Assembly (NCBI GenBank): GCA_965248545.1
Contig: OZ252110.1
Location: forward strand, 2,294,001 to 2,358,000
DNA length: 64,000 nucleotides
From: Alteromonas_E sp965248545
Lineage (GTDB): Bacteria; Pseudomonadota; Gammaproteobacteria; Enterobacterales; Alteromonadaceae
Direction of reading: 5' to 3'
In this document: positions 43,958-52,900 of the stretch, one piece after another
Position numbering within the stretch: the first letter of the stretch is position 1
How the letters are laid out: each line of letters opens with the position of its first letter
Notes under the pieces: model-generated
What the model was told of the DNA's origin: nothing
Seen by the model: the letters and a program-made list of their open reading frames with translations, nothing else
Databases searched by the model: none
Program-made: the position numbers and the translations under genes

Positions 43958-44172
43958 TATTCCAGGCCGGTATCCGGGCTTGTAATTCACGTGTTGAGGA
44001 CACGCTGGGCATTCTCCCTTCCCATGCATTTGCACAGTGGGTAACGTCTTGATTAAGTCGTCATCGAATGTCCGCAAATCATCGAAATGATTTGCTTACT
44101 TACCGTTGCGGGGGCAGCGTAGGTTTTTCACCCACTTCCCGTTTAACGCGCCATTAAGCATGGCGGCACCTA
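43958..44172 (-). ncRNA. Cobalamin riboswitch upstream of btuB
   Basis: Read on the − strand it shows the conserved order of the AdoCbl class: a GGGAAGTGGGTGAAAA-like segment, then CCTACGCTGCCCCCGCAACG and GGTAAGT, then stems, then the B12-box-like GCCCGGATACCGGCC close to the 3' end. It lies about 70 bases before the btuB start and should shut off btuB when cobalamin is plentiful. The rest of the 494-bp gap (about 44173-44380) shows no gene; it holds the promoter regions of btuB and the substrate-binding protein. Confidence 0.93.
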
Positions 44173-44380
44173 AAACGGAGCGGATTATACAAGGTAGTGA
44201 AACAGTTCGCCTAATTATGTTTAGTTGTTACATAGACTTAAACGCATATGTTTGCATGTATCAACTGCAGCAAGCGTTCGGGTTTTCGACTATAACATCG
44301 TTGCAGTAGCGAATTGGTTATTTGTCGCTAGCTCGTTTTTTAGCCATACTTGAGTGGTAGTTAACCCGTTTAAAGCGAAT

Positions 44381-45157
44381 ATGAGAGTCGGAATAACCAT
44401 TACCCCAATCAAATGGGTGCTGATGATAACCCTCAGTCTGGTGTGCAGTCGTGCGATATGTGCAGGCGCGGGTGCAGGCGCGGGTGCAGGCGCGGTCGCA
44501 GACACACAAGCGAAACCCATAAGAAACACCATAAACGTGTCTTTTGTAGACGCTCCACCTTTCTCATATCTCGATAGCGAAAACCGAGAGAGCGGAACTC
44601 TGGTAGAGCTTTTTCGGGTGGTCGCTCAACAGCTAGCGCTTGAGCCCGTGTTCATTTACGTGCCGCATAAACGTCAATTGGAGTTTATCAAAGATGGTAA
44701 AGTCGATATGTGGGCCGGTCAGAAGAATTCCAGAATTGGTGATGACATTTCAATGACGAGTAGCACACCATTATTCTCAATGGAATTAAGGGCCTTTTGG
44801 AATAAAGGCCAAACCGGGTTAGCGAGCATAGATGCGTTACATGGAAAGCCGTTGATTCTGATCTCAAGCTATTCCTATGGCGGCTGGTATCAAACCTTGC
44901 GAGACAACAGTCCCCAAGTGCAATATGCGATTAACCATGAAAATGGCTTTGAAAAATTATTTGCCAGCAAGCGCGCTTATCTATTGGGTTACACCTCTAT
45001 TGCCAATGAGGTATTTCAAAAATATCAAGTCAATAACTTTGAGAGTGCGCCATTGTCTGTTTACCCTCTGCATTTAAAGTTAGCTAACCACTTCCCAAAT
45101 GCGAAGTCGTTCATGATTAGGATTAATCACTATCTGGCAAACAGACCATTGGACTAA
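44381..45157 (+). CDS. Periplasmic substrate-binding protein, family 3 type
   Basis: 258 aa, signal peptide (about 27 residues) followed by a bilobal amino-acid-binding-type (SBP_bac_3) domain: VSFVDAPPFSYLDSENRESG and FIKDGKVDMWAGQK, with a second lobe (LHGKPLILISSYSYGG). Ligand unknown; no ABC permease is adjacent, so it may be a stand-alone sensor-like protein. A run of Ala-Gly repeats (residues 28-38) directly after the signal comes from a 12-bp tandem repeat. The frame opens at GTG 44354; ATG 44381 gives a proper signal peptide. Confidence 0.78.
   Translation: MRVGITITPIKWVLMITLSLVCSRAICAGAGAGAGAGAVADTQAKPIRNTINVSFVDAPPFSYLDSENRESGTLVELFRVVAQQLALEPVFIYVPHKRQLEFIKDGKVDMWAGQKNSRIGDDISMTSSTPLFSMELRAFWNKGQTGLASIDALHGKPLILISSYSYGGWYQTLRDNSPQVQYAINHENGFEKLFASKRAYLLGYTSIANEVFQKYQVNNFESAPLSVYPLHLKLANHFPNAKSFMIRINHYLANRPLD
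44462..44494 (+). repeat. 12-bp tandem repeat (GCAGGCGCGGGT), about 2.75 copies
   Basis: Perfect consecutive copies at 44462-44473 and 44474-44485, then a partial third. It encodes alternating Ala-Gly after the signal peptide of the substrate-binding protein. Copy-number changes would be multiples of 4 codons and keep the frame, so it could vary linker length between strains. Confidence 0.85.
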
Positions 45158-45246
45158 AATGCCAAGCCTGTTAAATGTTTTTCGAGTTACTTGTCTCTTT
45201 CACCTCTGGGGCTGCAGCGAAGTACTTGACTAACAAAGTCAGTCCT

Positions 45247-46266
45247 CTAAATGCCCAAACGTCTGATTGCTGGTTCTGACAGCGCAGAGAGCTGCTCCTT
45301 TAGGGCCAAGATCTGTTGTTCCCAGTATTTTTCGGTTGAAAACCAAGGAAACGCGCGCGGAAACGCACTGTCTTGCCAGCGGTTAGCTAGCCACGCCATA
45401 TAATGGATGATTCGCATGGCACGGAGGGGTTCAATTAAGGCCAATTGCTTATTATCAAAGGTATGGAACTCTTCATATGCCTCTAGCACTGTGTCCAGCT
45501 GTAGTTGTTGTTGCTGATAGTCGCCGGAGAGCATCATCCAAATATCCTGCACAGCTGGTCCCATGCGGCAATCATCGAGATCCAAAATCATTGGCCCATC
45601 TCGCCACAGAATATTACTGGGATGGCAGTCGCCGTGGAGGCGAATAAAGTCACTCGCAACAAAGCGTTTCTGGGTTTCATTGACCACATGCTCAAAGACG
45701 GTAAAAAAAGCCGTTTCTAAGGAGTGTGGGACTAAATTGGACGCGACCAAATCTCGTTGGGGTTGGAGCAAGTGGGACTCTATTGAAAAATGTGGGCGGT
45801 GTGCAAAAACTTGACTCTGCGCAACTCTATGGATGCGACCGATATATCGACCGACCTGGTCAAGTTGGTCGAGGTTGTCGACTTCAAATTGTCTTCCTCC
45901 GACTGAAGGAAATAGACTGAAGCGATAGCCAGCGTAATGGTGAAGCGTATGGTTATTGATCGCTGTTGGCGCAACGACAGGTATTTCATTGTCGGCGAGT
46001 AATTGGGAGAACTGGTGTTCCTCGACAATTTGCGCGTCGGTCCAACGATGCGGTCGGTAGAACTTTACAACCCAGCGCTTATGCTCACAATCCAAGAACT
46101 GATAGACGCGGTTCTCGTAGCTGTTCAACGCTAACAGCCCTGACTCCGCGAAAACATCAATGCTTTCCAGCGCATTTAAGATTAAGTCTGGGGTTAAGTC
46201 AGCAAACTGAAACTGTTGTTGAGTGTCAGTTTGCTGTTCAGGCGTTACGGTTGTTGTTTGCTTCAC
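45247..46266 (-). CDS. srkA: Stress-response protein kinase SrkA (YihE/RdoA)
   Basis: 339-aa aminoglycoside-phosphotransferase-like Ser/Thr kinase. The ATP/catalytic motifs are LHGDCHPSNILW (catalytic Asp and Asn) and MILDLDDCRMGPAVQDIWM (metal-binding DLDD). N-terminal LNSYENRVYQFLDCEHKRWV is typical of SrkA. In E. coli it counters stress-induced death and sits next to dsbA; here a DsbA-like gene lies 3.4 kb away. Its start overlaps the stop of ccoG (4 bases), so the two are translated together. Confidence 0.92.
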   Translation of the reverse strand: MKQTTTVTPEQQTDTQQQFQFADLTPDLILNALESIDVFAESGLLALNSYENRVYQFLDCEHKRWVVKFYRPHRWTDAQIVEEHQFSQLLADNEIPVVAPTAINNHTLHHYAGYRFSLFPSVGGRQFEVDNLDQLDQVGRYIGRIHRVAQSQVFAHRPHFSIESHLLQPQRDLVASNLVPHSLETAFFTVFEHVVNETQKRFVASDFIRLHGDCHPSNILWRDGPMILDLDDCRMGPAVQDIWMMLSGDYQQQQLQLDTVLEAYEEFHTFDNKQLALIEPLRAMRIIHYMAWLANRWQDSAFPRAFPWFSTEKYWEQQILALKEQLSALSEPAIRRLGI

Positions 46267-47696
46267 CGATATAAGAATTTGCTGGGTTCATCCACTTCGA
46301 TAAGCGTACCGTCTTTGTCGCGGGTTTGCACATGGAAATAGATTTCAGTTACCCGTTCGTTCAAATTGTATGCATCAGTTGCGATGGATATCGGTAAACT
46401 GAATACTTCTCCGCCATCCACTTGAACGACTTGTTCACCGAGATATTCGTAATCGGGTAGGCCTTTAACCGCAATGGTATAGGTTCGAACTTCTTGAGAT
46501 TTGTTTAGGATCTTCAATGTATACACATTTTCAATCAAACCTTCGTTCGTTTCTCGATACAGAGAGTTACGATCGCGGATAATATCGACTTCAACAGAAG
46601 AACGGGTTGCCATCTCAAATACCAATAGTGACGTCATAATGAAAAGTACGATGGCGTAACCGATCAGTTTCGGTCTTACAATGTCGGTCTTCCCGCCTTT
46701 CAGTTCATGTTCAGACGTGAAGCTGATCAGTCCTTTGGGGTAATTCATTTTTTCCATTACGCCGTTACATGCATCCACGCATGCACCGCAGTTTATACAT
46801 TCGTACTGCAAGCCATTGCGAATATCGATGCCTGTTGGGCAGACCTGTACACACAAGTTACAGTCAATGCAGTCGCCGAGTCCTTTTTCGGCTAAATCAG
46901 CATGCGCTACTTTACGTGGGCGAGGGCCTCGTTGCTCGCCTCTGGTGGGATTGTAGGCAACCGTAAAGGTGTCTTTGTCGAACATTGCTGACTGAAAGCG
47001 TGCGTAGGGACACATGTGAGTGCACATGATTTCTCGCATCCAACCCGCGTTGCCGTAGGTGCACACCGTAAAGAAGATCACCGCAAAGGCGGCCCAAAAA
47101 CTCGTATTGAAGGTAAAGAAGTCAATAAACAGTTGGTGAATGGGCGTAAAATAACCGACAAACGTTAATGCGGTGAGTAACGCTACCGCTACCCAAGCCG
47201 TGTGTTTGAGGGTTTTGCGCCAAAACTTATCAAAATCCATTTGCCGTTGATCAAGCTTCATACGCTTATTACGGCTACCCTCGATTTTCTCTTCAAACCA
47301 AATATAAATAAAGGTCCAAGTGGTTTGTGGGCACATAAACCCGCACCAAACCCTACCCGCAAACGTGGTTACAAAAAATAGCGCATAAGCCGATACGATG
47401 AGCAACCATGCCAGTAGCGTGAGGTCTTGTGGCCACAAGGTAATGCTAAAAATGGTAAAGCGCTGATCGACGATGTTGAGCAGAACCGCCTGAGAGCCGT
47501 TGTATGAAATCCAAGGAATAATCGCGAATACGCCCAAAAAGATAAGCCCGAAAAAACGACGGATATTTTCGAATGTACCCTCTACAGCCCTGACGTAAAT
47601 TCGGCTTCTCGGGGTGTAGTTTTCATTCTGTGGACTTTGCTTGGGCTTATGAACTTTTACTGGCGTAACATCTTTCACCGGAATTTGGTTGTTCAT
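46263..47696 (-). CDS. ccoG: Cytochrome c oxidase accessory protein CcoG (FixG/RdxA)
   Basis: 477-aa inner-membrane polyferredoxin with several N-terminal spans. Two 4Fe-4S motifs are visible: CIDCNLCVQVCPTGIDIRNG and CINCGACVDACNGVMEKM. It is involved in copper reduction for cbb3 oxidase maturation. The WCGFMCPQTTWTFIYIWFEE segment is a CcoG signature. Here it is separated from ccoNOPQ and ccoI and instead overlaps srkA. An FNR/Anr-like site lies upstream. Confidence 0.95.
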   Translation of the reverse strand: MNNQIPVKDVTPVKVHKPKQSPQNENYTPRSRIYVRAVEGTFENIRRFFGLIFLGVFAIIPWISYNGSQAVLLNIVDQRFTIFSITLWPQDLTLLAWLLIVSAYALFFVTTFAGRVWCGFMCPQTTWTFIYIWFEEKIEGSRNKRMKLDQRQMDFDKFWRKTLKHTAWVAVALLTALTFVGYFTPIHQLFIDFFTFNTSFWAAFAVIFFTVCTYGNAGWMREIMCTHMCPYARFQSAMFDKDTFTVAYNPTRGEQRGPRPRKVAHADLAEKGLGDCIDCNLCVQVCPTGIDIRNGLQYECINCGACVDACNGVMEKMNYPKGLISFTSEHELKGGKTDIVRPKLIGYAIVLFIMTSLLVFEMATRSSVEVDIIRDRNSLYRETNEGLIENVYTLKILNKSQEVRTYTIAVKGLPDYEYLGEQVVQVDGGEVFSLPISIATDAYNLNERVTEIYFHVQTRDKDGTLIEVDEPSKFLYR

Positions 47697-47771
47697 TACT
47701 GGTCCTTATCGATACAACTGCAGAGTGCAGTCAGATGAGATGTTGGGAAGTATAGCGAATTTAGAATTCCG

Positions 47772-47800
47772 GTTGTTAACATAGATCAAGTTTTAACAAC
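47772..47800. promoter_or_regulatory. FNR/Anr-like site inside an inverted repeat upstream of ccoG
   Basis: TTAAC-ATAG-ATCAA (47776-47789) matches one half of TTGAT-N4-ATCAA fully and the other in 3 of 5 positions. It sits within the perfect inverted repeat GTTGTTAA (47772-47779)/TTAACAAC (47793-47800). Location is 80-105 bases upstream of the ccoG start. Oxygen-responsive control of cbb3 maturation genes by FNR/Anr is known; this site is only a candidate. Confidence 0.45.
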
Positions 47801-47939
47801 GAATTTTACTGTCCTGAATAGCAAAATAGCGAGTATACATGGCACTTATCAGGCGATATACGCCAGTATAAAGTGCAGGATTGTACATTTCTGCTGCGGC
47901 GCTTATGCTATACACTGTGAACAACTGACCTAACCCACT

Positions 47940-48296
47940 ATGTTTAAAGCACTTGTTGTATTTTTAGAGGTAGCCATCCTCGTAATGGTTTTGCAAACCT
48001 CTTTCATGCAGTACTGGCTAAGTGACATTCAGGATACCGTGACCGGCTGGATTGAGACGATGGCGCAAATACCGGAGCAACAAGAAATTGGTCGTCTTGA
48101 AGAGCGAATTAGGCCCTACGTCGCTGGGTTGACAAGTCAGCAAAACCGCTACTTAGATGATGTGCTCAAAGATCGCTTGTCAGTTCAACATTTTCACCGT
48201 TTGTATTGCGTCAACGGTGATCTCAATCCGTTCATATATGGTGCGACGCTGCGTCTTATTTGTCGCGAAATAAAAGCTTCCTCCTTGCTCGATTAG
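47940..48296 (+). CDS. Small membrane-anchored protein, 118 aa, unknown function
   Basis: The N-terminal hydrophobic helix (about residues 3-20, KALVVFLEVAILVMVL) suggests a single membrane anchor. The rest is a polar helical domain with TSQQNRYLDDVLKDRLSVQH and a Cys pair (YCVNGD, LICREI). No family was recognised. Divergent from ccoG. Confidence 0.6.
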   Translation: MFKALVVFLEVAILVMVLQTSFMQYWLSDIQDTVTGWIETMAQIPEQQEIGRLEERIRPYVAGLTSQQNRYLDDVLKDRLSVQHFHRLYCVNGDLNPFIYGATLRLICREIKASSLLD

Positions 48297-48435
48297 GTAT
48301 TTGCCTCGCAAACTTCGATTTGATGACAAATTGTTACTTTTTCTCTATGCGTATTAGGCTAAACTTTCATCAACAATGATGGTCATAAATTGAGCGTATT
48401 GCACTCTAGCGTAAGCAGAAAACTAGGAGTCGAAC

Positions 48436-48972
48436 ATGAAAAAAGCATTTTTTATTGTTGCGGTCGCGATGGCGGTTAATCCCGCTGCATTTGGTGATAC
48501 TGAAAAGCAACAGGATAGTAACGTGGAAGTTGTCTGGCAGTCGCCAGAAGACTACACCGATGTTAGGCCTGCAAATCAATCGCGTAAGCGCTTCATGGAG
48601 CAAACCTTCAACCGTTTGGAAAAGCATTTCGCGAAACTGGCCAAGCGACTTCCTGAAGAATACCAATGGCAATTAACGGTTACCGATCTGGATCTAGCCG
48701 GACAAGTATGGCCAGCATCCTTTGTCGGGTTTGGGCAAGGTGGTCAAGATGTCCGCTTGATCAAGGATATTGATATTCCACGCATGACGTTCAGTTATCA
48801 ATTGCTCAGCGATGGAAAAACCTTAAAGCAAGCTGATGTGGAGCTGAAGGACATGGGGTTCTTGCACAAGTCGTTGCGCGGCTCTGACTCGGATCCGTTG
48901 CGGTATGAGAAGCGCATGTTAAATGAATGGTTCGCGGAAGAATTTGCGGATCAAATTATCGCAAAAAAATAA
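48436..48972 (+). CDS. DUF3016 family exported protein
   Basis: 178 aa with a signal peptide (MKKAFFIVAVAMAVNPAAFG). The sequence EVVWQSPEDYTDVRPANQSR and LTVTDLDLAGQVWP are hallmarks of DUF3016. Presumed periplasmic; function unknown. A good GGAGTCG ribosome region precedes the ATG at 48436. Confidence 0.85.
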   Translation: MKKAFFIVAVAMAVNPAAFGDTEKQQDSNVEVVWQSPEDYTDVRPANQSRKRFMEQTFNRLEKHFAKLAKRLPEEYQWQLTVTDLDLAGQVWPASFVGFGQGGQDVRLIKDIDIPRMTFSYQLLSDGKTLKQADVELKDMGFLHKSLRGSDSDPLRYEKRMLNEWFAEEFADQIIAKK

Positions 48973-48996
48973 CATAAACGTTTTGGTCTAACCGCT

Positions 48997-49671
48997 ATGC
49001 AACTGGCACGGCTCGGTCTGTGGGCCGCTCTGTTGCCTGCGGTGACCGTTCACTTAACTTGGGTCACTGCTGCATCTACCGGGGCTCTACAGTGGTGTAA
49101 CCCCTACTGGTCTCATTGTCATTCTATCAGTGCAACGGGCCGAGAAATTCCTCAATTTTATTTGTTTAAAGCGTTAATGTTGCCGAGTGCGATCATAATG
49201 ATCGCCTATTGGCGCCAACTGCGCCGAGAGTTTTCGGACAAACTAGCAGAATCCTCCAGTTTGTTTCGCCTGATCGAGATATTAGGGATCGGCGCGAGTG
49301 TGTCGCTTATTGTGTATACGCTAACACTGGGAGCGATAGGCGAACTTTTTGTATTACCCCGGCGCATAGGCGTAGTGGGTTACTTCGCCTTTACCGCTTT
49401 TGCTCACTTGTTATTGCTAGCCAAGTTAAAAGTCATTATTCAAAGCCGAGCAGCACTGTATGTTCCCTACCAAGCACTGTTCTGTGTTTGTGCGCTATTG
49501 TTGGTTTTAGGGGTCATCAGTGCCTTTCTCGGGTTCTTCTGGCCATCCTATCACTTCTGGGATAATGCATTTGAATGGTGGTTCGCTCTGCTGATGATTT
49601 GCCAGTTCTTGGGAGTAGCCAGAGTTGCACAAATTATGAACGTAAAAGGTACAAAAAACGTTCAGGTTTAA
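48997..49671 (+). CDS. Multi-span membrane protein, possibly Frag1/DRAM-like
   Basis: 224 aa with about six hydrophobic segments. An early loop CNPYWSHCHSISATGREIPQ with Cys and the ISxTGR pattern recalls Frag1/DRAM/Sfk1-type proteins, but identity is not certain. It follows the DUF3016 gene by 24 bases and may be co-transcribed. Function unknown. Confidence 0.6.
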   Translation: MQLARLGLWAALLPAVTVHLTWVTAASTGALQWCNPYWSHCHSISATGREIPQFYLFKALMLPSAIIMIAYWRQLRREFSDKLAESSSLFRLIEILGIGASVSLIVYTLTLGAIGELFVLPRRIGVVGYFAFTAFAHLLLLAKLKVIIQSRAALYVPYQALFCVCALLLVLGVISAFLGFFWPSYHFWDNAFEWWFALLMICQFLGVARVAQIMNVKGTKNVQV

Positions 49672-49806
49672 GTCTTCACATCTATACAGTTTGCGCAAAA
49701 CTAGCGAATGATAGCGTTAATGGAAATTATGTTAAAATTCACCAAAATCGCTTAAATGCTTCGAAATGTAATTAAATGTTTCGATTGTCGGTATTTTTTC
49801 GGGTGG

Positions 49807-49898
49807 TTTTGTCTTGTTTAAATTGCCGGTGTCAATTTTTTGTCACTGCATTCATATTTTTGTCACATGGGTCTCCTAACATCCGATTCCATTTTGTC
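49807..49898 (+). promoter_or_regulatory. Promoter region with four TTTTGTC repeats before the nuclease gene
   Basis: The AT-rich 246-base gap upstream of the nuclease holds TTTTGTC at 49807-49813, 49838-49844, 49858-49864 and 49892-49898. The middle two are part of TTTTTGTCAC repeats 20 bases apart. Candidate operator for a regulator of the nuclease/cohesin operon; the open frame through this stretch is treated as non-coding because the GTG at 49918 has the ribosome site. Confidence 0.35.
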
Positions 49899-49917
49899 TC
49901 AAGGTAGGGAGTTACCT

Positions 49918-52900
49918 GTGTCTTACATTAAGACTTTTGCTGTCGGACTATTAGCTAGCAGCATCAGCTCAGCATTTGCGAGCGATTTACTTATTACAGA
50001 AGTGGTTGAAGGAAGCAGCAACAACAAAGCTGTCGAAATTACCAATATCTCGGCAGCTGATGTAGACCTGTCGTCGTATAACTTGGCCTTTTATTTTAAT
50101 GGCAATTCAAATCCATCCAATGTTATCAGCCTAAATGGTCTATTGGCACAAGGACAATCGTATGTCGTTGCCGATGATGGCGCTTCAGCTGACATTCTTA
50201 ACGTAACGGATTTAGTGAACAACGGTTCGTTCTTCAACGGTGATGACGCTATCGCACTGCGCGCGGGTAACACCTTGATTGACGTGGTCGGTCAGATTGG
50301 GTTTGATCCGGGTTCTCAATGGGGAACGGGAGAAACCAGCACGCAAAACAATACCATTGCTAGAAATACAGATATCACTGCCGGTGACAACGATGGTAGC
50401 GATACATTCGACCCTGCAGTCGAATGGACAGGCTTTGCCCAAGATACTTTTTCCGGGTTGGGCAGTTTCGCTGGTGGTGGTAATAGTGGTGGCAACAACG
50501 GTGGGGCCGGCGGTGGCACTTCAGGTGGAAGCCTTGAAGGTGTATGCCTCAATTGCCCAGACTTGCAAAAGGTTGCTGACGCCACCGCGTTTGACGCTGG
50601 GGCATACTACTTGAATGTTCAAACCGAAATTGACGCAAACTCGGATCGAGCGGTCATTAAGCAGGTATTATCTGAGACGATAGCGGCCAATCAAAAAGAG
50701 TTGACCTACAGTGAAGTGTGGACCGCGCTAACTGAAACCGATGAAGATCCAAACAATCCCGACAATGTAATCTTGTTCTATTCGGGCTGGTCTTTACCGA
50801 AGTTGTCTAACGGTAGTGGTAGCGTTGCAAGTAGTAACCCAGATAACTGGAATCGCGAGCACAGTTGGCCAAAGAGTCATGGTTTCTCGTCTTCCAGCTT
50901 TGAAGCACACAATGACATTCATCATCTACGCCCGACAGATATCTCAATCAATAGTTCGCGTGGCAACTTAGATTTCGACAACAGCGACAATGCACTGTCT
51001 GAAGCACCAGACAATCGGATTGATGGCGATTCGTTTGAGCCGCGCGATGCGGTTAAAGGTGATGTTGCGCGCATGATGTTCTATATGGACACTCGCTATG
51101 AGGGCGTTGGTGATGCAACACCTGATTTAACCTTGGTAGATCGTCTGACGACTACTTCAGAGGACGCACTCGGCAAACTCTGTACGTTGCGCCAATGGCA
51201 CCTTGCCGATCCAGTTGATGCGACTGAAACCGAACGTCACAACACGATATATGAGTATCAAGGTAATCGGAATCCATTTGTCGATAACCCTCAGTGGGTT
51301 GATGTCTTGTATCCCGAGTCTAGTTGCTCGGGCTCTGGCGGTGGCACTGGTGGTTCCGGTGGCAGCGGTGGCTCTGGCGGCGGGGCCGGTGGTTCTGGTG
51401 GCAGTGGCGGCTCTGGCGGCAACACGGGTGGTACTGCAAGCGGTGTCAGCAAGCCCTTCTATATCAGTGGTGTTGTAGATGGTCCTCTTCCAGGAGGATT
51501 ACCAAAAGCGATCGAAATACACATTGCTGCAGAGACGAGTCTAGTCGGCTGTGGTATTGGCGCTGCGAATAATGGTGGCGGTTCGGACGGCGAAGAGTTT
51601 AGTTTCCCGGCACAGACTTTTGCTGCTGGTAGTTACGTGTATGTTGCGACAGAGACTGACAAATTTACTGAATTCTTCGGATTTGCCCCGACTTTCACCA
51701 GTGGCTCAGCTGCAGGCGTGAACGGTGACGATGCGATTGAATTGTTTTGTGACCAAGAAGTGATCGATACGTTCGGCGACATTAATGTCGACGGAACTGG
51801 AGAACCGTGGGAATATTTAGATGGCTGGGCCTATCGACAAGCGGGTTCATCTCCGACGGGCAACTTTGTATTGGCTGATTGGCAATTCAGTGGCAAAAAT
51901 GCTCTCGATGGTGAAAGTGATAACAGTACGGCAAGCACGCCATTTCCAATCGGTACACACGTTTATACGGCACCTGAAATCTATTTCAGTGAGTACGCTG
52001 AAGGCAGCGGCAACAACAAGGCAGTTGAAATTTACAATCCAGCGTTGACCCCAGTGGATTTGTCAAACTACAACATTCAAATCTTCTTCAATGGAAAAAA
52101 TAGTGCCGGTCAAACTATAAACCTTAGCGGCACGTTGAATCCATTTGATGTTGCCGTTGTCGTCAATAGCAACGCGGCTGATGCCACCCTGAATCAGCAA
52201 GCAGACATTACCACTGGTCAATTGTTGTTTAATGGTGATGACGCGGTAACACTGCGTAAAGGTAATAACCTTGTTGATAGTATTGGCCAAATTGGTACCG
52301 ACCCAGGCAGTCAATGGGGCAGTGGCGAACAAAGCACGGCAAACAATACCTTACGTCGAAAAGCGGGCGTTACTGTAGGTGACGTAAATGCCTCAGATGC
52401 GTTTGATCCTTCGATTGAGTGGGATGGGTTTGCCCAAGACACCTTTGATGATTTTGGTACCTATGGTAACGCTGGCGGTGGTAATGGCGGTGGCAACGGT
52501 TCAGGCGGAAATGGACAACTCGGTCTATGTGCCGACCCAGCGACATTGATCAGCGCTATTCAAGGTACACAAAGTGCGTCGCCATTGGTTGGCGAGTCTC
52601 ATGTCATCGAAGCTATCGTTTCCGCTTCGTTTGAAGGGCTCGATGGTTTCTTTGCACAGCAAGCAGCGCAAGACTATGATGCGGATCCGAATACCTCAGA
52701 GGGTATTTTTGTATCTTATCAAGGTTTGGGCGCATTACCGGCTGCTGGCGACGTGGTTCGAGTCATTGGTACCGTTGAAGAGTCTTTTGACAAAACCCGA
52801 CTTGTTGCAACGGAAGCGTACCTAGCTTGTGGTCAAGACCAAGTGGTTGCAACGTCCATTTCTTTACCACTCCCACAAGGGCTCGATTTGGAGAGCCTAG

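Noticed and set aside
51324..51440. Possible CRISPR-like or satellite repeat
   Set aside because: It is the coding sequence of a Gly/Ser linker with imperfect codon repeats, without spacers.
51324..51572. Trp-rich open frame in the nuclease Gly/Ser linker
   Set aside because: Reading the GGT/GGC-rich linker out of frame gives Trp-rich nonsense; no ribosome site.
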